A stretch of DNA of 64,000 bases from Athripsodes cinereus (GCA_947579605.1 OX388328.1:10147684-10211683); one strand, 5' to 3'; shown: positions 11,691 to 21,584, counted from the stretch's first letter. Notes: generated from the sequence alone by a model not told the origin. Program-made: numbers and translations.

Positions 11691-11895
11691 ACCCAGCAAA
11701 GAATTGGCCTCTTACTTTTTTCCGTAAGTTTTCGAGTGTCTGTAAAGGGCAGGTTTCCGAAAAAATAAAGACATTGCACATCTTAAATTCAGCGCCACAT
11801 TGTACATCTTAAATTCTTGCCACCAATCCTGAATGAGTTAATTCTTTGTTGATACGGAGAGGACAGCTTGCATGTTTATAACATGCTGCTTACAA
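11690..11895 (+). mobile_element. N1 element, lacking its 3' end
   Basis: The head AGCAAAGAATTGGCCTCTTAC, TTTTCGAGTGTCTGTAAAGG, a locally duplicated ACATCTTAAATTC block, and GAGGACAGCTTGCATG are present. The copy stops before the CCCCACTTGTGGG segment. Confidence 0.75.
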
Positions 11896-13115
11896 AAGTT
11901 TTTGATGCAAAAAACATGTTATAAATATGTTTGTATTGCGGGACCCTATTTCGTTTCACAAATCACAAAATGTAGCCATGACGTAACCACCAAATCAAAT
12001 ATTTGTGATAATTTTTAACAACAAATTACAATAATTTGGCGCCCCTAACCATCAGACAATCTCGTTGTTAATTCTTCGCAGGTATAGTCGAAATAATAAT
12101 GTATATTGGCCACAAAATGCGGGCTGTCTCGTATAGGCATGGGTCTCAAAACAAAACAAAAAACAACATACGTAATAGGTTTACAACCCACCCAAAACAT
12201 TATTATAATTTATGCACATTACGCAAGAGCGAGAGAACACGCATAAGAAATCAACGAAAAAAACACGTAAAGCAATAGTGTGAATATGTCGAAAAAAAAA
12301 TCAAAAAATGTTTCGTAATTTCTTGAACAGATTATCCGACCACTTGTGCATTTTTGTTGTTTCATGTTTTTTTTTATTATCATTCTCTCGTTGTTCCTCG
12401 CTTCGTCGTTGTTGTTTTCTTTTTGTTTTATTATTATTCTTTTGTTTTGCGGTCTGTCATTTTTCATTTGTTTATATTGCCTGTGAATTTGTATATTGTT
12501 TTATTATTCATCTTCTTCTGTTTCATCTCCTCCATGGTCCAATTTTCTCGTTTATGTTCGCTAATGATATGTTTGGTTTCTTCTATCATACTTGATTGAA
12601 TATATTGTAGTTTTTTTTATCTACCTGTTTATTTTTATTATTATAAATACATATTTTTATTTTCGGTTTCACGAGTTACGCCCCGTTTATGGGTTCAATA
12701 ATTGTGTTTGCATTGGTACGGCCTTGATTTGTTTATTTTTTGTCTATTGTTTTTCAATTCAAATTATGCTTGTGCAAATTTTATTTTATTTTATATATGG
12801 ATCACGAATTATCTTGTTCATGGGTAACCAGTGAATACCATCAACCTTATTTATATTTCGCGTAGTTATCTAAATACTATTTTGTCTTTTTTGACATTTT
12901 TACAAGTTTTGGAGTGTCATGCAAGACAGCAGGTATTAGTTGTACAATTTCTTGTACAGGATATTAAATATCTTCTTCAATTCAACAAAGTTGAGGTGAA
13001 CCATTTATTCAGAATGCGTTATTTATGACCAGAAAAAATCTGCTTATTTATAACTTGGCGCAGTTAGTCCACTTTATATCTCTACTGTGGAAGATGCTGT
13101 GATATATTTATGTAT
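11896..13115. other. Non-coding; T-rich low-complexity stretch
   Basis: 12290-12660 is strongly T/C-biased on the + strand and yields spurious overlapping hydrophobic frames. Nothing else was recognised. Confidence 0.5.
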
Positions 13116-13117
13116 AT

Positions 13118-13560
13118 ATGCCGGAGGATTTGTTCGGTACTGTTTAACGGAGCATCCATTTCAATGGCATGGGAACGTGATTGAGATTTATTTGGCGTTC
13201 CGTTCTCTCTGTCTACCCCACTTGGGACTCGGCGTGAGGGTATAGTGTAGTAGTATTGATTGTTTTTTTCGTAGGTCCTCGGGTATTCGATACCAGATGA
13301 CGGGCGTTGCGACACCAAAACCCTGTCCTAGAAGCTAGACTTTTGTCAACTCTATTTATATTGTCCAGCATGTTGTTGAATGTTTTTGCTGAGCGTAGGG
13401 TCTACTTGCAGATATTTTGAGAACATTGAGCTTAGAAAGTGACTGAAGTGCCATATTAATTGTAAACTAGAATATTGTAAATTGTAAACCTTGTAAACTA
13501 GACCATAAGGCAAAGTTTTTATTGAACCCTTTCACCTACTCTTAAACAGTGCAACTTTGA
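13118..13560 (-). mobile_element. L2-like LINE fragment, interrupted
   Basis: The left part (GGATTTGTTCGGTACTGTTTAACGGAGCATCC) and right part (GTCCTCGGGTATTCGATACCAGATGACG, GACACCAAAACCCTG) are the two halves of the L2-like end seen intact at 29475-29905. The RTE-A piece at 13181-13249 lies between them. Confidence 0.7.
13181..13249 (+). mobile_element. RTE-A 3'-terminal fragment nested in the L2-like copy
   Basis: TTTGGCGTTCCGTTCTCTCT, then CTACCCCACTTGGGACTCGGCGTGAGGGTATAGTGTAGTAG, is the terminal RTE-A segment, including the GCGTGAGGG stop-codon motif. Only about 69 bp were copied, an extreme 5' truncation. Confidence 0.8.
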
Positions 13561-14250
13561 TGGTACAAATATAAATAATTTTGATAGTTTTTCCTGCAGA
13601 ATGCAAAATAACTTTGTTCTCTAACCCTTTATTTCAATATACTCTTAATTCATTCATAAATTTTATACTCTTCTCTTAGAATAATTTATTGACGAATTTA
13701 ATCACATTAATTAAATTTTCACGGACGCAATGTCTGCCTAACTATGCCAGCTTCCTTTCATACATAATATTATAAATACACATAATATAAACCATCGCGT
13801 CCCAATAATATGTAAAAATAATAATTTAAGAGTTTCACCATCCTGTTAGACACACGTGTGTTTGGAGCTAAAGTCGGAGACGCGCTACATCGAGAGTTGT
13901 GTTGAGGCTTTTCTCAGAATCGACCATATAATATAGATTATAGATAATATTATATTGTATTGTAGTGATGTGACTAGCGTTCGCATGTTTTTAGATAATC
14001 GTATTCCCACACAATGTACGAATTTTGGTCGCATATTTGGAAGTCCTAAAATTGTTGTATAAAAATCAAATATGGTGAATTTTCTCAAATTCCTTTACAT
14101 ATTATATTAGAAATATGACGATGGTGAGTAGAAAATTGAATGCTTCGGAAATAACTATAAAAAAGAATGTTTGGTACTAGAATTTGAAATATTTCACAAT
14201 ATCATCATTTCCACTCGTATTAGGTATAGAAGAAAGTGATACTAGAAATG
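13561..14250. other. No recognisable feature
   Basis: AT-rich intronic DNA; nothing supportable. Confidence 0.5.
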
Positions 14251-14254
14251 ATAA

Positions 14255-14668
14255 GATGGATGTATGTTTGGATGATTTATTCGGCACCTTTTAATAGAGC
14301 ATTCATCTCAAGAGCGCGGGAAACTATGTTGGAAAAGCGATTTTTTTTAAAGATATATCTGGGCTTTGTTATAAACCCAAATACAACCTTATACACCTTT
14401 CACAGTAAGCTAAAAACTTGTGTCGTGAAAGGGGAGTTTACCCCCTGTTAAAGAGGCCGAGACTCTACCTCCAGGCTACCGACGATATCTCCAACTTGCT
14501 CCTGAACGTTGTTATCGATTGGTTTTTATTGAGGTCCTCGGGGAGTCGGTTCCAGATGACGGGTCCTGCGACGCCAAAAGCCCTATCATAGAAGCAGGAC
14601 TTGTTTGCTCTATTGTATTCGTCCAGCATGTTGGTGGATGTCTTAAGCTGAGCGTAAAGGGTCATAAC
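14255..14668 (-). mobile_element. L2-like LINE 3' end, interrupted by SINE2
   Basis: The reverse-strand frame at 14465-14674 encodes NRANKSCFYDRAFGVAGPVIWNRLPEDL followed by FRSKLE, a CR1/L2 C-terminal signature. Its 3' part (14255-14345) has the GGATGATTTATTCGGC terminal block. SINE2 separates the two. Confidence 0.8.
14345..14482 (-). mobile_element. SINE2 copy nested in the L2-like element
   Basis: On the reverse strand: GTCGGTAGCCTGGAGGTAGAG (box A-like), a deleted central tRNA part, CCCTTTCACGACACAAG, CTTACTGTGAAAGGTGTATAAGG and TTGTATTTGGGTTTATAAC. Short GCGAT/CGAT repeats flank it, suggesting a small target duplication. Confidence 0.7.
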
Positions 14669-14905
14669 ATACATACGTCACTACACCATCACGCCGTTTC
14701 CCTCCTGAAAGGATCGAGCGCCACTTCCTTCTATCCTTGCATACATCTTTCGCTTCCGTCACTGTCATACAATTCCTCATGCATGCTCTCCTGTTCAATG
14801 TGCTCAACACGTGATTGTGCTGTAGGATTTAATTTAAATGATCTTGCCATTTGATCCTCGGACGTCCACGTCTTCGAGCACCATTCCTCTCAGCAGAGGT
14901 CATTA
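14669..14905 (-). mobile_element. RTE-B 3' end
   Basis: The reverse strand encodes ARRRGRPRIKWQDH-like and RRACMRN-like blocks and ends in GGCGTGATGGTGTAG with a TATG-type tail. It abuts the L2-like copy. Confidence 0.75.
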
Positions 14906-15057
14906 TACATGGTGAAATATTGTAAATTGCTACTGCTATTAATACTATTATAACTGTTATTATGAAAAGGAACACGCCGGCAAATTTGTTTTTATAGATT
15001 TGGCTAAACTGTATACATGTAATTTAATGTTGGTTTCTGTGAAAGAAATAAAAAAAA

Positions 15058-15178
15058 ATCACGGCACATCCCACAAGCTGAGTAGCTTGTGTCAATCACC
15101 AGCATTTAATGAATATACAAGCTGTCCTCTTTGTTTTACGACAAAAGATTAAGTTTTTGAGTGTCTTTTCCGTAAGAT
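15058..15178 (-). mobile_element. N1 fragment
   Basis: CACATCCCACAAGCTGAGTAG, ATACAAGCTGTCCTCT and TTTGAGTGTCTTTTCCGTAA are N1 blocks with internal deletions. Confidence 0.55.
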
Positions 15179-15699
15179 TTTGTACTGAACAGTAGTAAGC
15201 ATTCGCGAATACCACAATTTGTTGAGATTAAACATTCGGCACATCACTAATAATAATACTATGTATGTATGTATGTATATTGTTGCGGTAACGCTAGCGA
15301 TGAGTGTTCTCCGCTAGTGTGTGTGTGTGGTATATTAATATTATGGTTTAACTCTAACCTTGTTGTGTGTAGTATTGTATGATTTAGATTTTATGTTCGG
15401 GGCGGAAATAGTATTTAGCAGTAGCCATTTAGAATTTGAGAATGCGTAACAGTGTCATACGAAAATAATAAAAAGTTGAAGTATCGATCTAGGTATATTT
15501 GGACTTAAATTAATTGCAAATAAAACACTTATTTAGTACTTCCAATGTGACTTTGTCATTAAACAAAAACTTCCACCAAGAACCGTCGTTTGAAAAATAT
15601 CAACAATATTTAGACGTCCAGCTCCGTAACTCAGCAAGTCGAAAGTTTCGATTTTTTTTTAATTTTAATTTTTTTTTAATTTTTAATTTTTTATGTTGG
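15179..15699. other. Unrecognised; short (TATG)n and poly-T/A tracts
   Basis: (TATG)n lies near 15260-15280 and T-runs at 15652-15690. The short frame near 15514-15650 is not recognised. Confidence 0.45.
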
Positions 15700-16165
15700 T
15701 ATATATATAATGAGTTACAATCCATTGGATTGGTCTGCAACGAGTTTTGTCTTTCTTCTCCATTCCTCCCTATTCTCAGCCAGTCTTTTCAGCTCTACGT
15801 ATGAGCCACAATTCATGTCCCTCTTCAGTTGGTCCATATACGCATCTCTGGGCCGGCCTCTGCCGTTTGTGCCCTCGGTCCTACCCTCCGCGATGGCGAT
15901 GAGGAGTCCTGGGTGCCTGATGTTGTGGCCAATCCAGTTAGCTCGTTGTTGGCTGATTCTCTTAAGGAGTTGCCTTTTTTCGCCTACCCTGTTTAATACT
16001 TCTTCGTTTTCGACGTGTTCCGACCAATGGATCTTCAGCATGCGTCTGTAGCACCACATCTCAAAGGCCGCCAACCGTCCGCTTTCAATCTTGCTGATGG
16101 TCCATGTCTCACAACCATAAAGCAAAATGCTCCATACGAAGGCTTTATGTTGGTAATACACACAA
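15700..16165 (-). mobile_element. RTE-D non-LTR retrotransposon 3' end (longest RTE-D copy)
   Basis: The open reverse-strand frame at 15715-16161 encodes about 148 residues. It starts in the RT thumb/connection (FVWSILLYGCETWTISKIE), then MLKIHWSEHVENEEVLNRVG, RANWIGHNIRHPGL, GRGRPRDAYMDQLKRDM and EEWRRKTKLVADQSNGL. The LYGCETW motif places it just downstream of the RT core in RTE-type proteins. It is 5' truncated before the YADD box. The frame is unbroken, so the insertion is fairly young. The tail is TATATA. Confidence 0.9.
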
Positions 16166-16322
16166 TCAACGCCACTCTATCGATTCCACAAACAATAATG
16201 ACTTTTAAAGATATAAGATTTCAATTGTTGTATATATATTTTTTTTTGTTTGTCTAGTAATTTTAATCATTTTAAATTCAATTTATCCTTTGTACCTGCA
16301 TGTGAAGTTTGTTTCAGGTTTC

Positions 16323-16553
16323 TGTGGCGACAAGGTAAAGGGGCATAAGTCAGTTTTGCAGTGTTGAGTTATTCCATCCACAGAAATGTAGGTATATGTC
16401 ATACCTCACAAAGAAATGGCATCAAGGATAGCCTATGGTACTAGGTAACCCTTGATGCCATTATTTGTGATGTATGACATACACCTACATTTCTGTGGAG
16501 GAAATAACTCAAAACTGCAAAACTGACTCACGCCCCTTTACCTTGTCACCACA
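16323..16553. mobile_element. Palindromic MITE
   Basis: Two arms of about 105 bp (16323-16427 and 16450-16553) are inverted copies with a few mismatches. The shared blocks are ACAAGGTAAAGGGGC, CAGTTTTGCAGT, CCACAGAAATGTAGGT and TGGCATCAAGG. The loop is 22 bp. There is no coding capacity. It ends only 12 bp from the next DNA element. Confidence 0.85.
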
Positions 16554-16565
16554 GTTATATATTTA

Positions 16566-17797
16566 AGGTCAACCGGGGCTATTGCGTCACAATACTTTTG
16601 ATCCCAATTTTAGTTGATTATAATATTTTTTCGTTTTGACATATTAAACTGTGAGTAATAATACAAGACCTCATGTGTTTTAGGGATTAATATTTTGATG
16701 TCATCTTATTATGTTGTACACGATTTTTGGGTAAAAATAATGATTTTTTAAAAGTTGAGGTTTTTAGACGCTATAACCCCAGTTGGGGTTATTGCATCTT
16801 TCGGTAGTATCATGTAACTGACAAAGCTAGAAGCAATATTTGACCATTCATTCTGTTACATATATAATTCTATTGTTTATTATTATCTCTTACATCTGAT
16901 TCCGTGCGAGGTTTCACCAAATCGAACAAATAAAAAAATACGGGGCTATAGCGTCTAGTATACATAGACGCAAATACCCCATACAAAATTTCAGGGGAGA
17001 CAAACAATTTTGCTGTCATAGGTTCATATGTCATAATAATTCATTGGATTGATTAAAAATAAAAAAAACATATTTAATGTCGGGTATTTATTATTTTTAT
17101 TATAACAAGAACAATCAATTATCACGAAAGAACATAAAAATACGAATAGTTCGTTTCATTGGGTGTAAAATAAAAAAATATTATTGAATATTAAACATTT
17201 TTAAGTTTTCTTTAAAGATAAGATGCCCTCATCTGGATAATTACGCAACATTTTGGAAAACCTGCAATAGATTACTTTAATTAAAATAAAAAAAACAATA
17301 TAAATAAAAAACATATAACGAACACTTAATTAAAATGTTTAGGATCCCTTATATGGGGCTATTGCGTTACACTAGTTGCAATAGCCCCTATAAGACAGAC
17401 GCAATAACCCCAAAATGAAATCCTAATCTTAAATTTTTTAAATGCATGGTGCCATAAAATATCAAGCTTATCACACAAAATAATTAAGAAAACACAAAGT
17501 TTAATAAATAAAACAACTACTTACATTTATATAATATCGATTTTCTGCAAAAAATCTGAGATGATAATGGGTTGAAAAGTTGATGTGTCACTAACGAAGA
17601 ATCCGAACGATGTGCCAAAATTAATATGGCATATTATAAAGAATAAAAACTGTCAAATATAGTCTATGGTCACTAAGCTTCCAGTTTTAGTACTAAATAT
17701 TATCAAGAGATGACTTTAGTAATTCTGGAATAAATGTTTCATCTGATAATTTTAATAGACGCCTTCACCCCGTAGACGCAAAAGCCCCGGTTGACCT
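16566..17797. mobile_element. Non-autonomous TIR element with repeated GGGGYTATTGCGTC boxes
   Basis: The terminal inverted repeat is AGGTCAACCGGGGCT at 16566 and its complement ending at 17797. Flanks are TATATTTA and TATATCTT, compatible with TA or an imperfect 8-bp duplication. At least ten copies of a 14-bp box related to GGGGCTATTGCGTC occur in both orientations, several as head-to-head palindromes (16767/16785, 16942/16966, 17355/17378). No transposase frame exists and I cannot assign a superfamily. Confidence 0.8.
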
Positions 17798-17859
17798 TAT
17801 ATCTTTTTTTCATTTATTTATTATCATGAAACTGTAACTGTATATTAATGTCTTCGTCT

Positions 17860-17945
17860 GTCAAATTGTTTTAATTGTTATTTTTGTTTTATTGTTCAAC
17901 ATTTAAAAGGCTCTGCCGTGTAAAGAAGTTAAATAAATAAATAAA
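17860..17945 (+). mobile_element. LINE 3' UTR tail with (TAAA)n
   Basis: GGCTCTGCCGTGTAAAGAAG followed by TTAAATAAATAAATAAA looks like a jockey/CR1-type 3' end. No coding part is seen. Confidence 0.4.
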
Positions 17946-18129
17946 ATATATTAAATATTAATTAGTTATGGAAAAAAAGTAATGTATCTGTTTTCAATTT
18001 CACAAATAAATATTTGGAACATTCAAAGACATACGGAACAAAGATTACGTATGTCTTTAAATGTGCGATTATTATAATTGGTCTATCAAATTCATAAGGA
18101 TGGGCGAGTATTGAGTAGGTAATTATAAG

Positions 18130-18260
18130 AGAAATTGGCGTGCATGCTTGAAGAACTGCATGAATATGGAGGAAGCGAAAGCAATGTGTAAGAACACATC
18201 GAATTTGTGTTTCGCGTGTTCTCACTACTCCGCGAAGGACGCGGCGTGATGCGAGGGATG
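18130..18260 (+). mobile_element. Degenerate RTE-A/B terminal fragment
   Basis: The frame reads ACLKNCMNMEEAKAMCKN, matching RTE-A residues 650-667 (ACMRNCMNVEEAKEVCKD), and ends in GACGCGGCGTGATG. It is frameshifted and lacks a microsatellite tail. Confidence 0.6.
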
Positions 18261-18406
18261 AGATTGTTTTGCGATTATTTTTGAGTGAAAATTGCAGACA
18301 GGTTGATCTTGCATTACGTCCTCTTTGCATACCTCTAATGTGATACTGCATAAAGAAATTGATGAATGTACGTTTAAAACCATGCAGCATTGCAAATTTA
18401 CCTTTC

Positions 18407-18695
18407 TATATCATCACACCGTCTCCCATATGTGGGATAGCCAGCGGAATAAGTTTATGTAACACACATGCTATTTTTGCTCTCCGTGCCTTCTTCTTCT
18501 TTCTGTGCCATGTCAGGTCCCCCCGACGTTGGCGATCACTCCGGTGAAAACCTCCCTGTCCTGTGCTGCTCTGAACAGGTCATCCACTGTCCGGATTCCG
18601 GTCCACTCCGTGCCAGTAACCATAAATTAATAAGTCGTTTAGGATGGGTGGTAATCTCATAATATTAAGATGTTAAATGTCTTGTTTTAAGAACA
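18407..18695 (-). mobile_element. N1 element interrupted by RTE-F
   Basis: The right-end block (ATCATCACACCGTCTCCC, GTGGGATAGCCAGC) lies at 18407-18490. The body (GATGGGTGGTAATCTCAT, AAGATGTTAAATGTCTTG) resumes at 18621. The RTE-F fragment separates them. Confidence 0.7.
18491..18620 (-). mobile_element. RTE-F 3' fragment nested in N1
   Basis: The sequence TGCCATGTCAGGTCCCCCCGACGTTGGC and following GGTCATCCACTGTCCGGATTCC recurs at 35545-35700. The reverse strand reads ...RQRRGDLTWHRKK, the C-terminus of an RTE-like protein. Confidence 0.65.
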
Positions 18696-18904
18696 CCTGC
18701 TTATTGATAGCTTCGCAGTACCTAATTAATGATATTATTGTGAAAAATTTATGTATAGATACTCAACTATACACTTGCAAGGCTATGTTTAGTTGGTAAA
18801 TATCATGTGCCTGAGCTAACTATAAATGTATGCCTATATGTATTTGTTAATAGAGTAGGTACTAATGTTACCTAGTTATGTTTGCTTATTTTTTGTTTTT
18901 TATT
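18696..18904. other. No recognisable feature
   Basis: AT-rich spacer. Confidence 0.5.
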
Positions 18905-19295
18905 TATTTATTTTATTAGCAGAGATGCGAATGCTTAGGTGGTCAGCAGGCTTATCATTAAAAGATAAAATAAAAAGTTCACTCATTCGTGGTAGCATGG
19001 GTGTGACGGACATAAATAACAAACTAGAAGAGAGGCAACTAAGATGGTATGGGCACATAAGGCGGAGACCACCGGAACACATTGTAAACAAAGCTACGTC
19101 AATAAATCTCCCTCGACATCCATCAAGAGGGAGACCGAGGAATACTTGGATGACACAATGCAATAGAATCCTGGGGAGAAATGGCCTGGATGAAGACGAT
19201 ATAAGAAACAGAAGAATGTATAACCTCAGAACGAGAAGAGCCGACCCCAACAGCCTTCAGCGGCAATAAGTTGGGACAGTGCCAGGAAGAAGAAG
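18905..19295 (+). mobile_element. RTE-E non-LTR retrotransposon 3' end
   Basis: The open frame from about 18918 to 19269 encodes AEMRMLRWSAGLSLKDKIK, LEERQLRWYGHIRRRP, RGRPRNTWMTQCNRIL and a terminal LRTRRADPNSLQRQ. It ends in GGAAGAAGAAGA, a (GAA)n tail. The frame has no stop, but the copy is 5' truncated with no RT core. Confidence 0.85.
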
Positions 19296-19323
19296 ATTTA
19301 TTGATTTTATTATGCAGCTGCTC

Positions 19324-19339
19324 TTCTGGCTACCTTACT
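19324..19339. repeat. Target-site duplication, left copy
   Basis: TTCTGGCTACCTTACT recurs identically at 21420-21435 and flanks the RTE-A insertion. Confidence 0.9.
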
Positions 19340-21419
19340 ATACTATTACTATACCCTCACGCCATGTCCCAAGTGGGGTAGGCAGAGAGAACGGAACGCC
19401 AAACAGATCTATCTTTACACACTTCCTTCGCTTCCTCCACATTCATACAGTTCCTCATACACGCACGTCGGTTCCTCTTACTCAACACGCGGCCGTCCTT
19501 TAGAATTTGATCCACGTGATCAAGCCACGTGGTTCTCGGACGCCCGCGTTTCCTCACACCCTTTCTTTCAGATAAGTATATCCTCTTTGTCATTCTTACC
19601 TCGTTCATTCGTTCAACATGCCCAAACCACCGTAGTTTATTCACGCGCATTCTGTCCACAACACTCTTCTTGCATCCGCTTATTCTTCTAATATCCTCAT
19701 TCTTCACTCTATCACGCAGCGTTTTACCAACCATTCTTCTCAACGATCGCATCTCTACTGCATTTATTCCACTTTCGTCCTTCTTCAACCACGTCCATGT
19801 CTCGCTTGCATACGTAAGTGACGGTACCAGAATGGTATTGTGCACCAGCATTTTAGCCATGTTCGACACATTGTCATTGCTGACAATGGGTCGAAGTGCA
19901 CCGTTTACTCTAGCACCGGCCACTTTCCTTCTTTCAATGTCCCCATCGCATCTTCCATCCCTCGTAAACATACTTCCCAAATATACATACTCACTTACTT
20001 GCTCCAAACATTCGTCACCAACTTTAATCTCGCAAATCGTTTTTTCATTCTCTCTTTCAAAAACAAGAACTTTCGTCTTCATAACATTCATTTTCAAACC
20101 ATTCAAATTGCAACTATCATACACACACGTAACAATCTCTTGTAAGTCCCTTTCACTCTCAGCCATTAACACCAAATCGTCTGCGTACATCAATGCATTC
20201 ACCCGAAACCCATTCAGCTCGACACCAACATCCATCTCTTTCACAGGTCGCATACAGTAGTCGAAGAATAGGTTGAACAGCCACGGAGACATGACACAAC
20301 CTTGCTTCACTCCTTTGGTGAGGACAAACCACTCCGAGAGAGTGTTATTTACCCTCACGCAAGCGGAGCTTCCCACGTAAAGTGAAGATATTGCGCGGAT
20401 CAACCGGCTGCTCACCCCATACTCCGACAACACGCGCCACAACCTTTCACGGTCCACTCGATCATATGCTTTCTCCAGATCCACGAACGCACAAAAAAGC
20501 CTCTGGTGTTTACCCAGAAACTTCTCTATAACCATTCGCAGGGAGAAGATCTGATCGGTGCACCCTCTACCATTCAAAAAAGCTCCTTGCGCATCCCATA
20601 TCTTACACTCAGTTATCTTTCGTACTCTCTCAATCAAAATTCTACCATACAGTTTCCCTATTGAGCTCAGCAAGCTAATAGCCCGATAACTCCCGCATTC
20701 AAGTCTAGAGCCTTTCCCTTTGTACAGGGGGCAGATGATAGCCCTCCTCCAATCCTCTGGAGTAACACCTTCTCTCCAACAATCGTTGAAAAGCTCCAAA
20801 CACCACGCGAGAACCCCCGGTCCACCAGACTTGATGAGCTCAACGGCAACACAATCATACCCTACAGCTTTACCGCACTTCGCTCTTTTTAATGCATTCA
20901 TAATCTCATTCATGTCTATCATATCGTTTTCATTCACACTGCTTTCACTGTCGTCATACTCATTTGCATTTGTACCATCACATTCAAACAGATCTTCGAA
21001 ATATTCCTTCCATCTCCGTAACACACATTCATCATTCACTAACACACATCCATCCTTGTCTTTTATCCCTTTCATACTGTTCACACTTGAACCCGTCCTC
21101 TTTCGTTTTACTTCCTTCCAAAAAATCTTCATATTTTCACTCGCATACGTAGACAATTTCTTACATTCTTCATCTTCAAGCATTTTTTTCTTCATTTTCA
21201 CAACTTCACGCACTTCCTTCTTGCATGTCTTGTAAACTTCTTTCTTTCGCTCTTTTTCACATGTGTCACACTGTTTCACACTCAGTAAGTCTTTCCAAGC
21301 ATTCTTCTTCTTATCTGTAGCTTCTTTCACATCATTATCCCACCATGCATCGCCTTTCTTACGTCCAACTTTAGCTTCACCACATGTTTCTTTTGCACTT
21401 CCTACAAGCACACTTTTTT
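19340..21419 (-). mobile_element. RTE-A non-LTR retrotransposon, 5' truncated
   Basis: A 2.08-kb insertion reads on the - strand from the truncation near 21413 to a TATAGTAATAGTATA tail. A 16-bp duplication of TTCTGGCTACCTTACT (19324-19339 and 21420-21435) brackets it, diagnostic of target-primed integration. The apurinic endonuclease domain expected in full-length RTE elements (about 3 kb) is missing. A few untemplated A residues lie at the 5' junction. The coding frame has no stops, so the copy is relatively recent. Confidence 0.95.
19357..21411 (-). CDS. RTE-type reverse transcriptase, partial (no N-terminal endonuclease)
   Basis: The frame has about 684 codons and ends at a TGA inside the conserved GCGTGAGGGTATA 3' motif. 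RT landmarks appear in order: GSYRAISLLSSIGK near residues 240-253; motif A FVDLEKAYD at 309-317 (first Asp 311); motif B GVKQGCVMSP at 367-376; the catalytic YADD at 409-412; motif D GLKMNVMKTKVLVF at 438-451; and the YVYLGSMFTRDG thumb near 475-486. After a YASETW connection near 534, the C-terminus has LRWFGHVERM (593-602) and RKRGRPRTTWLDHVDQ. This order matches the RTE clade. The protein would copy element RNA at a nicked target. The first codon listed is GTG and the frame stays open into flanking DNA, so there is no genuine start: this is a truncated, non-autonomous ORF, though it keeps the catalytic Asp residues. Confidence 0.95.
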   Translation of the reverse strand: MLVGSAKETCGEAKVGRKKGDAWWDNDVKEATDKKKNAWKDLLSVKQCDTCEKERKKEVYKTCKKEVREVVKMKKKMLEDEECKKLSTYASENMKIFWKEVKRKRTGSSVNSMKGIKDKDGCVLVNDECVLRRWKEYFEDLFECDGTNANEYDDSESSVNENDMIDMNEIMNALKRAKCGKAVGYDCVAVELIKSGGPGVLAWCLELFNDCWREGVTPEDWRRAIICPLYKGKGSRLECGSYRAISLLSSIGKLYGRILIERVRKITECKIWDAQGAFLNGRGCTDQIFSLRMVIEKFLGKHQRLFCAFVDLEKAYDRVDRERLWRVLSEYGVSSRLIRAISSLYVGSSACVRVNNTLSEWFVLTKGVKQGCVMSPWLFNLFFDYCMRPVKEMDVGVELNGFRVNALMYADDLVLMAESERDLQEIVTCVYDSCNLNGLKMNVMKTKVLVFERENEKTICEIKVGDECLEQVSEYVYLGSMFTRDGRCDGDIERRKVAGARVNGALRPIVSNDNVSNMAKMLVHNTILVPSLTYASETWTWLKKDESGINAVEMRSLRRMVGKTLRDRVKNEDIRRISGCKKSVVDRMRVNKLRWFGHVERMNEVRMTKRIYLSERKGVRKRGRPRTTWLDHVDQILKDGRVLSKRNRRACMRNCMNVEEAKEVCKDRSVWRSVLSAYPTWDMA

Positions 21420-21435
21420 TTCTGGCTACCTTACT
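21420..21435. repeat. Target-site duplication, right copy
   Basis: Identical 16-mer to 19324-19339. It marks the 5' junction of the - strand RTE-A insertion. Confidence 0.9.
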
Positions 21436-21584
21436 TGTGGGATATCCCGTGATGATATAGTAGAATAGTAGTAGTAGATTTTATTTTTGTTATTCAATAC
21501 TGTATAATTTTCTTGTTCATGTTGATCGTAAAAAGACGTTTACTGTATATTTCATGAATAGATAAATAAATTACAGAACACTCT

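Larger units (their letters stand above)
19296..21478 (+). mobile_element. N1 3' end, target of the RTE-A insertion
   Basis: N1 sequence occupies 19296-19339 (ATGCAGCTGCTCTTCTGGCTACC) and resumes at 21421-21478 (TGTGGGATATCCCGTGATGATATAG, then a TAG tail). The span between is RTE-A. Confidence 0.8.

Noticed and set aside
12308..12660. Overlapping hydrophobic Phe/Tyr/Leu-rich frames
   Set aside because: T-rich low-complexity DNA; the frames lack plausible protein composition.
15710..16051. Conserved + strand frame beginning MSYNPLDW, also at 8070 (-) and 44273 (+)
   Set aside because: Recurs only because it is antisense to the RTE-D C-terminus. The sense strand carries the GRGRP module and stop.
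19529..20260. 243-codon + strand frame
   Set aside because: Antisense shadow of the RTE-A reverse transcriptase. The - strand frame has all RT motifs; the + strand frame shows no domain.
19357..21411. Group II intron or retron reverse transcriptase
   Set aside because: No prokaryotic context. The C-terminal RTE module, microsatellite tail and 16-bp TSD identify a eukaryotic non-LTR element.
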